A stretch of DNA of 64,000 nt. Source: Bacillota bacterium (GTDB lineage: Bacteria > Bacillota > Clostridia > Lachnospirales > Lachnospiraceae). The notes under the pieces were generated by a model that was not told the origin of the DNA, did no database searches, and saw only the letters and a list, made by a program, of their open reading frames with translations. This document shows positions 36,823-48,100 of the stretch, in pieces. The position numbers and the translations under genes were made by a program. The first letter of the stretch is position 1. Every line of letters starts with the position of its first letter. The stretch spans positions 1 through 64,000 of the forward strand of contig JAEWIZ010000002.1 of NCBI GenBank assembly GCA_023386815.1, written 5' to 3'.

Positions 36823-38061
36823 TTACTCAACCATGTTTTTTTTCTTAAGCTCCTCCAACTGTTCATGTAACGGTTTTCTTACCTTTTTCCGCGTTACCTC
36901 TACCAGTCCCAGTGCCGTCATATCAACTAAGGTGGTCTTAACAGGATCCTTCTTAAAATACTCTTCCAATTCTGTCATGAGTAATTCCTGATCTTTCTTT
37001 AGTTCCAGATCAATAAAATCAATAATAATAATTCCTGACAAATTACGAAGTCTGATCTGCTTTGCGATTTCTTTGGCAGCCTCCCGGTTAACCTTTAAAA
37101 AGGTTTCCTGTACCTTCTTCTTTCCCGCCACTGCCTTACCGGTGTTTACATCGATCACCGTTAAGGCTTCTGTTGGCTGAATTACCAAAGAACCGCCTGA
37201 TTTTAGCCAAACCATGGGACGAATCGCATCGTTTAATTTATCATTTACCCCATAGAGGCTGGAGAGACTCAGTAGATCATCCTGATATAATCGTAATTTA
37301 CCCAGATCCTCCGGCTGATAGGCTTCCAGAAACTCCTTCATATGTTCAAACAGCTCATAATCATCTGTCACAAATTCTTCGACCTTCTCTGTATAGCTGT
37401 CTCGGATATCACAGATATAGCTCGGAGGTGTTTGATATAATAAGGAAAAACGATTCCTATGAACTCCAAAACGGCGAATATTTTCATAAGACGATATCAA
37501 CTTCTTGATTTCAGCTGCCAGCAGCTCTTCCGATACATAAGCGGCATTGGTTCTTACAATAAAGCCATATTCCTTTGTCAAATGCCGTTTTGCAATATCT
37601 CTAAGTCGTTTTCGTTCCTTTTCCTCTATAATTTTTGCCGAAACACCAACAGCAGGTTTTCCATATGCCAGTGCAACATATTTTCCAGTAAAATTCAGAT
37701 TGGAGCTGACCACCGGAGCCTTTGTCTTAACATCCTCTTTGACTACCTGGACAATTAATTCATCTCCTGCCTTAACCTTAACCTCATTGAGAGCTGCTTC
37801 CTGTGGATCATACTCCCCTCCAACTGTCATAATTGGATAACGATTTTCACCCAGGGAGTAGTAACACATTCTTCCATCTTCAATTTCAATAAATGCAGCA
37901 TTTATATTTTTAACAATATTTTTTACCTTACCTAGATAGATATTTCCAAGAATACCTTTTTCCTCTGCTGCATTCAGCGAAACCTGAACCATATCCTTTC
38001 CTTCAAAGAACGCAGAAATAATTTTGTTATCTTTTTTCGTTATAACTAATTTATTCTCCAT
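36823..38061 (-). CDS. rng: Ribonuclease G/E family protein
   Basis: About 412 residues. An S1-like RNA-binding part near the start (GNIYLGKVKNIVKNINAAFIEI) is followed by the RNase E/G catalytic region with the magnesium-binding Asp residues in LTVIDVNTGK and IIIDFIDL. It is shorter than RNase E and lacks the degradosome tail. GGAGG is six bases before ATG 38061. It lies directly after the two radical-SAM-linked genes, a conserved Clostridia order that suggests a shared role in RNA processing or modification. Confidence 0.9.
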   Translation of the reverse strand: MENKLVITKKDNKIISAFFEGKDMVQVSLNAAEEKGILGNIYLGKVKNIVKNINAAFIEIEDGRMCYYSLGENRYPIMTVGGEYDPQEAALNEVKVKAGDELIVQVVKEDVKTKAPVVSSNLNFTGKYVALAYGKPAVGVSAKIIEEKERKRLRDIAKRHLTKEYGFIVRTNAAYVSEELLAAEIKKLISSYENIRRFGVHRNRFSLLYQTPPSYICDIRDSYTEKVEEFVTDDYELFEHMKEFLEAYQPEDLGKLRLYQDDLLSLSSLYGVNDKLNDAIRPMVWLKSGGSLVIQPTEALTVIDVNTGKAVAGKKKVQETFLKVNREAAKEIAKQIRLRNLSGIIIIDFIDLELKKDQELLMTELEEYFKKDPVKTTLVDMTALGLVEVTRKKVRKPLHEQLEELKKKNMVE

Positions 38062-38109
38062 TCTAACCTCCATCTGCCTTACCGGCATATCCTTATCTCG
38101 CTTATTCAA

Positions 38110-38952
38110 TTATCTCGGTACTTGGTTCAAGGTTGCCAGTTTTCCTGTCTCCTCATCCTTTGTATAGGTTTCCAACCGGTGCACCTGCCATGCAAATTTC
38201 TCGAAAGGAATTCCAAGTTCCTCATAAAATGCTTCCATTACCAGCTCAGGTTTCAAGTTAGCACTGCTTCCAGTATCTATCTGCATATAAATCTTAATAC
38301 CGTTATCATAAACCTCTGCAACACTTTGCTGTTTGCTCAACGTATTCTTTTTCAAATCACTTTCGGCATTGCTATCAATATAAGAAAGCGTTGCTTTTAG
38401 CTTTTCCTGATATTCCTCTTCATCAAAGGCAATCAATGTTATCATTGGCTTAATATCGACTTCCTTTTCGGACTTCTTAGTTTTTTTACCAATGACGATC
38501 TCCTGCTTATCAACAAACTTTTGAAAAGCTATTTTAAAGTCTTCTTGCGTACGAATGTCGACATTTAGATGATATCCATCCTTTAAGGAAACTAAATAAT
38601 CTGCGGAAGCAACCAGTGACATTGCTGTAACTACTCTTGTGTTAAACTCTGCGTCTAGTAAAGGGTGGAATTCTACAATATGAAAACCTTCGGTCAGTAC
38701 TGCATTTAATCGTTCTATCATGATATCCGGTTCATCACTGGATAATAGGGATACATCCAAATATTCCGCATCTGAAGTCAAGCCAACTCCAAGAGGTGCC
38801 GCAAAGGACATGATCTGATGGGGGCTAAAGCCTTTGGAGTATTCATTATCAAAATTTGCTCTTCGAAAGGCTTTTTGAAAATATCTCATTACATCAAGAT
38901 GACCAATGAATTTCATCGCACCATATTTTTGAAACTTAATTCTAGCTTTCAC
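38110..38952 (-). CDS. TIGR03936 family radical-SAM-associated protein (DUF2344)
   Basis: 280 residues with KYGAMKFIGHLDVMRYFQKAF and the SPHQIMSFAAPLGVGLTSDAEY segment that mark this family. It always occurs with a B12-binding radical SAM protein of the TIGR03960 type, here the gene just upstream. GTG 38952 overlaps that gene's end by 11 bases. Activity is not established; the pair is thought to modify RNA or protein. Confidence 0.88.
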   Translation of the reverse strand: MKARIKFQKYGAMKFIGHLDVMRYFQKAFRRANFDNEYSKGFSPHQIMSFAAPLGVGLTSDAEYLDVSLLSSDEPDIMIERLNAVLTEGFHIVEFHPLLDAEFNTRVVTAMSLVASADYLVSLKDGYHLNVDIRTQEDFKIAFQKFVDKQEIVIGKKTKKSEKEVDIKPMITLIAFDEEEYQEKLKATLSYIDSNAESDLKKNTLSKQQSVAEVYDNGIKIYMQIDTGSSANLKPELVMEAFYEELGIPFEKFAWQVHRLETYTKDEETGKLATLNQVPR

Positions 38953-40840
38953 CTAAATCTGCCTCCTTCAACTGCGGTATACTTTCTTCAAAGCAAACGC
39001 CACCGCCAAAATGCTTCACACCACAGTTCATACAAGCTTGTCTGCAGTTTGGTGTCACCTTCTCACCTTTCGCTCTCTTATATTCTCTTAGTAAGAAGTC
39101 TTTTGTTACTCCAGTATCAATAAAATCCCATGGGAAAACTTCATCTTCCGAACGTTCTCTACAATTGTAGAATTCAATCGACAAATTGTTATCCTCAAAG
39201 GCTTTTGTCCATCTATCATAATAGAAGAACTCACTCCAGGAATCATAGAGACATCCTGCTTGATATGCATCATAGATTACCTTGCTGATTTTACGATCGC
39301 CTCTTGCCAGAACACCTTCCAGCTCAGTAAGCTTTGCTTCATGCCAACGGTACTTGATACTTTTTCGGTTCAACTGCTCATTCATCTTATCACGAAGAAA
39401 ATGTGCCTTTTTAATAAACCCTTCCCCTGTGTCCATCTTACACCACTGGAAAGGAGTAAAGGGCTTCGGTACAAAGAAGGAGGTACTGGAGGTGATACTT
39501 ACCTTACCTGCTCTCTGTTCTTTCGGAATTGTATAGTATTCTCTCGCAATTCGATCGGATAGAATCGCAATACCTTCAATATCTTCATTGGTCTCTGTCG
39601 GCAGGCCAAGCATAAAATACAACTTAACCTGATTCCAACCACTTTGGAAAGCCTTCATCGCTCCGCTTAGAATTACTTCTTCCGTCAAGCCCTTATTAAT
39701 TACATCTCTAAGCTTCTGGGTACCAGCCTCCGGCGCAAAGGTCAGACTGCTCTTTCGAATATCCTGCACCTTACTCATAACATCCAGAGCAAAAGCATCA
39801 ATTCGCAGAGAAGGAAGAGATATATTTACTCCCTTAGAGCCAAACTCTTCGATTAAGAAATATACCAATTCCTGAAGCTTAGAATAATCACTGGAACTTA
39901 GGGAGCTTAAAGAGATTTCTTCATGTCCTGTGGACTTGAGCATCTCATAAGCACATTTTTTTAAATACTCTAAATCTCGCTCTCTGGTGGGACGATAGAT
40001 CATACCGGCTTGACAGAAACGACATCCACGAATACAACCACGTTGAATTTCCAGTACAACACGATCCTGTGTCGCTTTGATAAAGGGAACAATAGGTCTC
40101 GTCGGATAAAAAGCCTCACTTAAATTCATTTCTACTTGCTTTACTACCTTTTCTGGTGCATAGGAATTATTTGGTACGTAGCTTTCGATTGTTCCATCTT
40201 CTTTATAATTTACATCATAAAAAGCAGGCACATACATTCCTTCAATTTGTGCCACCATTTCCAAATATTCTTTTCTGGACTTTCCAGCCTTCTTGCATTC
40301 CTTATAGGTATCTAAGAGCTGATCGTATGCTGTTTCCCCTTCTCCGATATAGAAGAAATCAAAGAAATCTGCTATGGGTTCCGGATTATAGCTACAAGGG
40401 CCGCCGCCGATTACAATTGGATCCTCCTCAGTACGATCCTTGGCGTAGATAGGGATCTGAGACAATTCAAGAACCTGTAAAATGTTTGTGTAACACATTT
40501 CATACTGTAAGGTAATGCCAAGGAAATCAAACTTTTTTATAGGATCTTGGCTTTCTAATGCAAACAAGGGAATATTTTTCTCCCTCATCAACTTGTCCAT
40601 ATCAACCCAAGGGGAGTAAACTCTCTCACAATAGGTATCTTCTCTTCGATTGATTATATCGTATAAAATCTGTATGCCCAGATGTGACATACCTATCTCA
40701 TACACATCCGGGAAACACATACAAAAACGTATATCCATCTTTGCCGGGTCTTTCACCTGCATATTTACTTCACCACCAATATATCTGGCTGGTTTTTCCA
40801 CAGTTAATAATATTTCATCAGATAGTGCCAGTTTTCTCAT
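38942..40840 (-). CDS. TIGR03960 family B12-binding-domain radical SAM protein
   Basis: 632 residues. The N-terminal half is a cobalamin-binding-like fold (about 35-220, with IGGGPCSYNPEP). The radical SAM domain carries the cluster motif CIRGCRFC near residue 270. A C-terminal extension has further Cys (CRQACMNCGVKHFGGGVC). It uses S-adenosylmethionine radical chemistry on an unknown substrate. GGAGG is four bases before ATG 40840. First of three coupled genes ending in rng. Confidence 0.92.
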   Translation of the reverse strand: MRKLALSDEILLTVEKPARYIGGEVNMQVKDPAKMDIRFCMCFPDVYEIGMSHLGIQILYDIINRREDTYCERVYSPWVDMDKLMREKNIPLFALESQDPIKKFDFLGITLQYEMCYTNILQVLELSQIPIYAKDRTEEDPIVIGGGPCSYNPEPIADFFDFFYIGEGETAYDQLLDTYKECKKAGKSRKEYLEMVAQIEGMYVPAFYDVNYKEDGTIESYVPNNSYAPEKVVKQVEMNLSEAFYPTRPIVPFIKATQDRVVLEIQRGCIRGCRFCQAGMIYRPTRERDLEYLKKCAYEMLKSTGHEEISLSSLSSSDYSKLQELVYFLIEEFGSKGVNISLPSLRIDAFALDVMSKVQDIRKSSLTFAPEAGTQKLRDVINKGLTEEVILSGAMKAFQSGWNQVKLYFMLGLPTETNEDIEGIAILSDRIAREYYTIPKEQRAGKVSITSSTSFFVPKPFTPFQWCKMDTGEGFIKKAHFLRDKMNEQLNRKSIKYRWHEAKLTELEGVLARGDRKISKVIYDAYQAGCLYDSWSEFFYYDRWTKAFEDNNLSIEFYNCRERSEDEVFPWDFIDTGVTKDFLLREYKRAKGEKVTPNCRQACMNCGVKHFGGGVCFEESIPQLKEADLGES

Positions 40841-40968
40841 TTTACCTCCAAGATGCCCTTTTAGGCATCAGACCGCTTTTCTATCCGATATTATAACTGA
40901 TATGTTTCAAAATTACAACGAACAAAGTCATATGAATTATTACCATTCCATTCACATAACATTTTCTT

Positions 40969-41685
40969 TCATTTTAACCAGGTAACAATATAATCCTCGA
41001 TATCATCCATTACATCATTCTGGGTTATGTATTCCTGCATCTTTTCATTGGTGAAATTTCCAATCTTCAGCTCCAGTTTATCAATAACAAAAACAGTTAG
41101 GAACAATACCACCGCGCATACCATCCTCACGACTAAAAAGCGAAAGGATGTCAGCTCCTGAGGGGTTGCATCCTCTGACCTTGCAGCAGAGTCCGTGGAA
41201 AATCTGTTATCCTCAGCGCCCCTATCCTCATGACCCTCACGAAACAGATTCCAGGTCTTTGATTTTTTTGGTGGGCTCTCCGGGGTAGCTGCTGTCTCGG
41301 GATTCATATAATTCACATCATAAGGCCTGCTATATACCTGAATATCACTTAACTGACGAAGACAAGCTTCCCTGGCCTGTCTGATATATTCTGCTCTGGA
41401 TATTGCTAAGGAATCGTCTATATGGTCATAGGATACCAATGGAAACTCAGGATTATGGGTAGAAATATCTCTTCTTACCTTATTATTTCCGTTGAAATAG
41501 GTTTCTTCCACCCGAATAGCATTCATCGTTCCTGGCTTTGATCCTTTATTAGTCACAACAAGTGAATTTGTTTGTTGGCTCCGCCTGTCCTCTGGTTCCT
41601 TACCAACAAGAAATAAGTTATCATTATTCTGGGATAAATTCTTCTCTATTTGTCGAACGATTGAATCCTCGCTCCTGTTATCCAC
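40969..41685 (-). CDS. Hypothetical single-helix membrane protein
   Basis: About 238 residues with a hydrophilic N-terminal 185 and one membrane helix (around VRMVCAVVLFLTVFVI) before a short tail. GTG 41685 has GAAGGGGGA six bases upstream and fits better than the ATG at 41724. I do not recognise a family. Its place before the TIGR03960 gene suggests only proximity, since a 128-base gap separates them. Confidence 0.6.
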   Translation of the reverse strand: MDNRSEDSIVRQIEKNLSQNNDNLFLVGKEPEDRRSQQTNSLVVTNKGSKPGTMNAIRVEETYFNGNNKVRRDISTHNPEFPLVSYDHIDDSLAISRAEYIRQAREACLRQLSDIQVYSRPYDVNYMNPETAATPESPPKKSKTWNLFREGHEDRGAEDNRFSTDSAARSEDATPQELTSFRFLVVRMVCAVVLFLTVFVIDKLELKIGNFTNEKMQEYITQNDVMDDIEDYIVTWLK

Positions 41686-41943
41686 TGTAGTTCCCCCTTC
41701 CATCGAAAATAGATTTAGTGACAACCTGTTACTTGGTTCATTATATTATTTAATACTCATATATATGAATGCTTTCACCATGTTTTCATTGAAAAAACCA
41801 ATTTTTTCATTTATAATGTCCTTAGTTAAGGAACCGATCCTAGGGTTCCGTATGCGTGTAGGAAAGCAAGGCTATCTTTGGAGTATCATTTCACTCCATT
41901 ATTTCTTGGTTTTCCCGTAAATCAAAAGATTGGAGTTGATATT

Positions 41944-42900
41944 ATGCCTTGGTGTCCTAATTGTAAAGCGGAGTACCAGCCAGGATTTACCGTTTGTTCT
42001 GATTGTAAGATTGAGCTCGTTGAAGATATCAAAGAAGCTGAGGTCTTAATCCCCTTCTTCCAGGCGGAGGATAAGAAAGTTGCAGAAAAGCTAGTGAAAT
42101 TTTTCGACTACTCTGATTTACAATCTACCCTGGAATATGACGAGGAAAATGCCGTTTATGTTGTATCCATTCCTCCCAAGAAACAGCAGGAGGCAAAAAA
42201 GCTATATCAGGCTTTTTATTATGTAGAGAGAGAAAGACTTGCCAGTGGAGAATCCGATCTTCTTGCCAAAAAAAACGATAAAAAATCCTTGCAAGGCAAC
42301 GAGGCTACGGAAAATGGTGAGGTTTCGGAGGAGGCTGAGTCCGAAGACTACAATAATCACTCCGAGGAAGTCGATGAGGATTCCAGCGAAGATGAGTATA
42401 AGGAAATTACTCCCGGTGATGAAATCAATGCCTTTGATGAGAAACCGGAACCAGCAGTATATATCATGAAAGCGGATCAGTACAAGGACTTAACCGGAAC
42501 TGTATGGATTTTCTTGTTGTTTGGTATCGCAGGCCTTGTACTTGTACTCTTAAATGTCATTGGTGTGCTTCATTTTTTCAGTGGCTGGATACCAAATACC
42601 GTAATGGGTGCGCTGTTTCTCTTCTTCCTGTACGTTGCTCAAAGTACCAGCAGTAAGGCAAAAAAAGTTCAGGCCGAAATTGATGCTGAGAATAAATTAA
42701 CTGAGCAGATCAATGATTGGCTAAAGGTTAATTTCACCAAAGATTTTGTCGCTACTCTTTGGGATGATAACATCTCCGAAGAACTTAATTATATTCGTGT
42801 AACAGATAAAATGAAGGATATGTTGATTGAAGAATTCGGAAATCAGAATCTGGCTTATTTGGATCGATTAATCGAAGAATATTATAACGAGAATTTTTAA
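41944..42900 (+). CDS. Zinc-ribbon membrane protein with DUF2007-like domain
   Basis: About 318 residues. It starts with a zinc ribbon CPNCKAEY...CSDC (residues 4-21), then a DUF2007-type alpha/beta segment (about 35-95), an acidic Glu/Asp-rich linker (about 110-170), and two membrane helices (around WIFLLFGIAGLVLVLLNVIG and TVMGALFLFFLYVA). The start ATG 41944 has GGAG eight bases upstream; upstream in-frame codons are leader. Function unknown. The family is widespread in Lachnospiraceae by recollection. Confidence 0.7.
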   Translation: MPWCPNCKAEYQPGFTVCSDCKIELVEDIKEAEVLIPFFQAEDKKVAEKLVKFFDYSDLQSTLEYDEENAVYVVSIPPKKQQEAKKLYQAFYYVERERLASGESDLLAKKNDKKSLQGNEATENGEVSEEAESEDYNNHSEEVDEDSSEDEYKEITPGDEINAFDEKPEPAVYIMKADQYKDLTGTVWIFLLFGIAGLVLVLLNVIGVLHFFSGWIPNTVMGALFLFFLYVAQSTSSKAKKVQAEIDAENKLTEQINDWLKVNFTKDFVATLWDDNISEELNYIRVTDKMKDMLIEEFGNQNLAYLDRLIEEYYNENF

Positions 42901-42916
42901 GCTTGTGTGCATTCCT

Positions 42917-42972
42917 ATAGGCTCCCAAATGGTTCCTTGTAAGTTCAGGGGTTTCCATTTTGAGGAGCTTAT
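42917..42972 (+). terminator. Possible terminator after the zinc-ribbon gene
   Basis: AGGCTCCCAAATGG (42919-42932) pairs imperfectly with CCATTTTGAGGAGCTT (42955-42970), followed by ATTTTATT. The remaining 290 bases up to birA contain no gene or clear operator. Confidence 0.5.
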
Positions 42973-43262
42973 TTTATTGATTCCATTAATTTGCTTATAC
43001 TGAAGCTATTTGACTTTATGCTTTTAAGTTTCAATTGTCGACTCTTTGTCCTTGCATAGTTGACAATGTTACAATCTATGTTATACTAAGTTTGTTTCCA
43101 GCATTATAAATTACGATATACCACTGATCACCGTATATCGACTAAATTTTAACCTATATCCACTCTCTTAATTCTTTTTATTTAATTAATCGAATCATGA
43201 TGCTGGAATTGAAAATCATATATGATAAGGAACGTGGCAATATAGTCACACGGATAGTAACC

Positions 43263-44240
43263 ATGGAATTAAAATATCAAGTATTAAAAATCCTAGAGGA
43301 AAATAGGGGTAATTCAGTAAACGGAGCTAAGCTTGCTAAAGAATTATTTGTTACCCGCAGTTCTATCTGGAAAGCAGTAAAATCCCTGCAAAAGGACGGT
43401 TATCGAATTGAAGCTGTCACAAATAGGGGCTACCACTTACTTCAGGATAATGATATCGTATCTGCTGAAAGTATTACACCTTTTTTAAAGGGACTAGCTG
43501 CAACATTTCAATTAGACGTAAGACAAAGTGTCACCTCAACGAATACCTTAGCAAAAGAAGCTGCTGCAAGAGGAGCAAAAGAAGGAACTGTTATTATCGC
43601 AAGAGAACAGACCGAAGGACGCGGACGTATGGGAAGATCTTTCTATTCACCTGATTCCTCAGGTATCTACTTTTCAATTATTCTCCGCCCCACGCTCAAC
43701 CTGGAAGATTCTTTATTGATTACGACGAGTACTGCTGTTGCTGTTGCAAAAGCGATTGAAACAATTTCCAAGGTAAACACCTCAATTAAATGGGTGAATG
43801 ATATCTTTGTCGGTAACAAGAAGGTGTGTGGAATACTTACAGAGGCATCTCTGAATTTTGAAAGCGGTGGACTGGAATATGCAGTCGTTGGAATAGGTAT
43901 CAACACCTGGACCCAGAACTTTCCGGAGGAAATCAAGGAAATCGCTGGCTCCCTATTTCAAGATAAGCCAGGCAATTCTCCAGCAACCTCCATGCTTGTG
44001 GCTGAGGTATTAAATAATCTCGCAAAAAGCATGAATTCCTTAACAGATAAGAAGTACCTGGAAGAATACCGTAAGAGATCCTTCCTTCTTGGGAAGGAAA
44101 TCCTTGTATTAAGAGGAAAGGATTCCACCCCAGCAAAAGCCATTGACATTGATGAGAAAGCTCGCCTTGTGGTTGAATATGAAGATCATAGCAGGGAAGC
44201 ACTTGTATCAGGAGAAGTAAGTACGCGAGTTAGATCCTAA
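43263..44240 (+). CDS. birA: BirA bifunctional biotin-protein ligase/repressor
   Basis: About 325 residues: an N-terminal winged helix (about 5-60, with TRSSIWKAVKSLQKDGY) and the ligase domain with GRGRMGRSFYSP (biotin/ATP loop), SIKWVNDIFV and KVCGILTE, then a C-terminal SH3-like cap. It attaches biotin to carboxylase subunits and, with biotinyl-AMP, represses biotin genes. The start is uncertain: ATG 43263 gives the standard N-terminus but a weak ribosome site. bioY follows 78 bases later. Confidence 0.93.
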   Translation: MELKYQVLKILEENRGNSVNGAKLAKELFVTRSSIWKAVKSLQKDGYRIEAVTNRGYHLLQDNDIVSAESITPFLKGLAATFQLDVRQSVTSTNTLAKEAAARGAKEGTVIIAREQTEGRGRMGRSFYSPDSSGIYFSIILRPTLNLEDSLLITTSTAVAVAKAIETISKVNTSIKWVNDIFVGNKKVCGILTEASLNFESGGLEYAVVGIGINTWTQNFPEEIKEIAGSLFQDKPGNSPATSMLVAEVLNNLAKSMNSLTDKKYLEEYRKRSFLLGKEILVLRGKDSTPAKAIDIDEKARLVVEYEDHSREALVSGEVSTRVRS

Positions 44241-44318
44241 TCATCATGAATGGTTGTTTTAAAGTTGCTTTCAGTTGTATTTAAGAATATTAAACGCTAC
44301 ATATAATAAGGAGAAAAA

Positions 44319-44882
44319 ATGGACTCAACTCAAAAATCTGTAAACACTCAACGCCTGCGCACAAAAGATGTCGTTATCACCGGTATGTTTACCGCAGTCA
44401 TCTGTGTCATGTCACAAATATCAATACCAATTCAACCGATCCCTTTTACCCTGGCTTTATTTGCGATATTCCTTACTGGTGCATTACTTACACCAAGGTA
44501 TGCTTTTCTATCCGTACTCTGCTACCTGCTACTTGGTACCTTCGGGCTTCCTGTTTTTGCAGGCTTTAAGGGCGGGCTTCAAAACCTGGTTGGTATGACA
44601 GGGGGCTATTTGGCTGCATATCCGATCATGGCACTTATAATCTCTCTTCTCTATTCAAGAGCGAAAAAATATAAGACTATCAGTTTAGTCATAGGCATGC
44701 TCATATCACTTATTATCTGCTATTCCATAGGAACCACATGGTTTAGTTATGTAACGGGCACCGGCTTCTATAAGGCTTTGACCCTATGCGTATTTCCATT
44801 TATCCCGTTTGACCTGGTGAAGATTGTGTTGGCGACTACTGTTGGTTCCGTCATTCGAAAGACTGTGTTTAAGCAAATTTAA
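44319..44882 (+). CDS. bioY: BioY biotin transporter (ECF S-component)
   Basis: 187 residues, about six membrane helices, with SIPIQPIPFTLALFAIFLTG near the start and GLPVFAGFKGGLQNLVGMTGGYL, the BioY signature. It binds biotin in the membrane and works alone or with EcfT and ATPases, which are not in the window. AAGGAG is five bases before ATG 44319. The arrangement with birA suggests shared regulation, though I see no BirA operator. Confidence 0.93.
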   Translation: MDSTQKSVNTQRLRTKDVVITGMFTAVICVMSQISIPIQPIPFTLALFAIFLTGALLTPRYAFLSVLCYLLLGTFGLPVFAGFKGGLQNLVGMTGGYLAAYPIMALIISLLYSRAKKYKTISLVIGMLISLIICYSIGTTWFSYVTGTGFYKALTLCVFPFIPFDLVKIVLATTVGSVIRKTVFKQI

Positions 44883-44939
44883 CGTTATAAATTAAAATAT
44901 CCAAAAAGAAAAAACCGCCATAGCTGGCCAACCTCTGAT

Positions 44940-45040
44940 CAATAATCTTATGATTAATAGATGTATCATCAATAGACATATCGTCGTCAATAAACATAAA
45001 TCAGTAGACATTAATCAACGACATTATCAATAGAAATAAT
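44940..45040. repeat. Degenerate ATCAATAGACAT-type repeats
   Basis: Short related pieces (ATCAATAATC, ATCAATAGACATA, GTCAATAAACATAA, ATCAGTAGACAT, ATCAATAGAAAT) recur between bioY and the helicase terminator. Non-coding and probably slippage-derived. Confidence 0.4.
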
Positions 45041-45042
45041 CT

Positions 45043-45082
45043 AAAAAAACAAGTGAATCAGTATGATGATTCACTTGTTTTT
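45043..45082. terminator. Bidirectional terminator between bioY and the SNF2 helicase
   Basis: A perfect 16-bp stem (45045-45060 with 45067-45082), loop of six bases, with A and T tracts at its ends. Confidence 0.85.
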
Positions 45083-45163
45083 GAATGTCTTATCTAATTA
45101 CACTAATGTTGGAACTGGTAATCTTAAATAAACATGATCCTCTTAAACCTTAACCGCCTATCT

Positions 45164-48100
45164 TTATAACGGTGCAAACAATTCTTCCAGCTCTTCTTTT
45201 GATAAGGTATTAATAAATACCTCTTTCGAACTGATAATTGAATCCGACAACTGCTTCTTCTTCCTCTGAAGCTTAAAGATCTTCTCTTCTATAGTCCCCT
45301 TAGTAATTAGTTTCATAACGTGAACCTTGTTTTGCTGCCCAATTCGGTAAGCACGGTCAGTTGCCTGATCCTCCACCGCTGGATTCCACCATGGATCATA
45401 GTGTATAACGGTATCGGCTCCAGTGAGGTTCAGACCTGTTCCCCCGGCCTTTAAGGAGATTAAAAACACCTTTCCTTCTCCTGCATTAAAGCGTTTTACG
45501 AAATCATTTCTCTCTTCGGTCGGTGTAGAGCCCTCTAAATAAAAATATGGTATATCCAGCTCCTTTAATTCACCTTCTATAATACGCAGCATCGAAGTAA
45601 ACTGGGAAAATACAAGAATTCTGTGGTCATTCGCTATTGCCTCGGGAATTATCTCCATCAGCAACTCCAGTTTGCCGCTGCCACCCTGATAGTTTTCAAT
45701 AAAGGTAGAAGGATGACAACAGATCTGACGCAGCCTAGTTAAAGCAGCCAGAATCTTCATACGGCTCTTCTCAACACCATTTTCCTCAATCTCTGAATGA
45801 AGTTCACTGCGTATGTTTTCAAGATAGGATAAGTACACCAGTTTCTGACCCTCTGACATATCGGTCAGCATCTTCGTCTCATACTTATCCGGAAGCTCTG
45901 TTAATACATCCTTTTTCATACGACGAAGAATAAAAGGTTCAATATGCTGATGCAAATCGTTCAATGCCTTCTGATCTTCTTTTAGGATTGGCTTCTCATA
46001 CATTTCCACGAATTTAGAGTGGCTATTCAGATATTCCGGCATTATGAAATCAAAGATGGACCATAGCTCCGACAAGCTATTCTCTATCGGTGTACCCGTT
46101 AATGCAAAGCGATGATTTGCTCTAATTCTTTTTACCGATTTCGCATTTAACGAAGAATCATTTTTAATAAACTGAGCCTCATCGATAAAGACTGTATCAA
46201 AATCAATTTTTTCATAGACTCCAATATCTCTTCGTATCAAGGGATAGGAAGTGATTAAGACATCATAGTCCTCATATTTTTCGATAGCTTCCTGACGTTC
46301 TACAGGTGCCCCTGATATTACCAATGCCTTTACAAAGGGCGCAAAATTCTCTATCTCATCTAGCCAGTTATAAATAAGAGAGGTAGGACAAACTATTAAG
46401 CTATGTGTTTTCCTCTCCCTCACTCCGGATGCGATATACACGATGGACTGTAATGTTTTTCCAAGTCCCATGTCATCTGCCAGAATTCCGCCCAGATCAT
46501 TATCTGCCAATGTTTTCAACCATTTATAACCGGTGAACTGATAAGGCCGCAGCTCTGCTAAGATACCCTCCGGTAACACATACTCGGTTCTGCTGGGATT
46601 TAATATTTTATCGGTTAAAGCCATGAAATCTCTATCACGCTCGAAGACAAAGTCAGAATCGGAGAAGGCTTTATTTAAATATACCGCATGCTGCTTTTCC
46701 AGAAGCAGAGCATCCTCAGTGATATTTTTGTCCGATACATTTAAGGAAGATAGAATCTTTGATACCTCATCAATCGTCTTATCCTCCAGATTGATGAAGC
46801 TGCCGTTCTTCAGTCGATAGAACTTCTTTTTAATCTGATAGGAATGCAGCAGCTCACGAAGCTCTTCCTTCGGGACCTCATCAAAGGTCAAATCAAGCTC
46901 TAACATATTTAGTTCAGAATTCATGCGAACTCCGGCTTTGAAGCCCCCGGCGGAACGAATTCCAAGTCTTCTAAAATCTTCAGAGTAAAACAACTGAGCC
47001 TTTGACTCAAGCTCCATCACTCTTCCAGACAGAAAATCATAAATCAAATCTTCTTCCTTTAGAAGGTAAAAGTTTTTATACGGAATAAAGCCTTCCTTTA
47101 GCAATTCTGAAATGATGGCATCTTCCTTTTCTCTTTGTCTGACAATGATATAGGAGCCGGAAGCCGCATTCCCAAAGGAATTGAACTCATAGTCTCCGTA
47201 TTTGTATTTTAACTCTGCCTTAATACCTGACTTATATTTATCAAAATAAAGCTTTGCCTCCATATCACAGGAGATATATCTGCTTTTTAATTCCTCCGGT
47301 ATATCAAGTACCATTGTTTCACTAATTCTTGGCAACACATGCTCTAAGAAGCTGGTCTTACTATCACCACGGAAGGTCAGCGGTTCTTTATCTTTACCAA
47401 GACTATTATAAAATGGTTTAAAATTGCGAATAAACTTTGCATCCGGCTGATAGATTGCTCCATCAAAATATAATAATTCTCCGGTCTCAGTGATCGGTAA
47501 AACAGCCTCTTTCCCCTGATAGTCTACACTTATAGAATCTTCATCTACCGTTAATTGATATGAAATCTTTGGATTACCCTTGATAAATACTACATTCGTA
47601 TAGATTTTCCCATAGAGTTCCAGAACAAAGCTCTTACCATTTAATATTTCCAAAAGCTTAATCATCATATTTTTACTAAAAAACATCTGCGATTTTGAAA
47701 ATATTTTTGAAAAATGAGTACTATCCACAATCTCTTGAATCTCATAAATACCTAGAAGATAGTCAATAATTCTTAAAGAAGTGGCATCAAAGGTACTCTC
47801 CCCATTCACATATTTGAATTCTTTTCCCAACGTGAAGCTCTCATGATGGTAAAGATCCGATAAGAATTTTTTTATTGTTTGAACCTTATATTTACGGCTG
47901 CTTCCCCCATGTAGGGACACCATTGCCCTTCCATTCTCACCTTTTATTATGTTCGGAACACTAAATAATACCTCAAGCTGGAAGGTTTCACCCACCAAGT
48001 GGCTGTCCTCCCACGCAATAAAATAATCAAGCAGCGTTACTACCTTACGTTCCTCTGGACTTTTGGATTCCGAAAGTAAGGTGCGCTCCTGGTATTTTAA

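Noticed and set aside
44241..44318. BirA operator or biotin-linked riboswitch before bioY
   Set aside because: No TTAAC-type inverted repeat and no structured leader can be seen in the 78-base gap.
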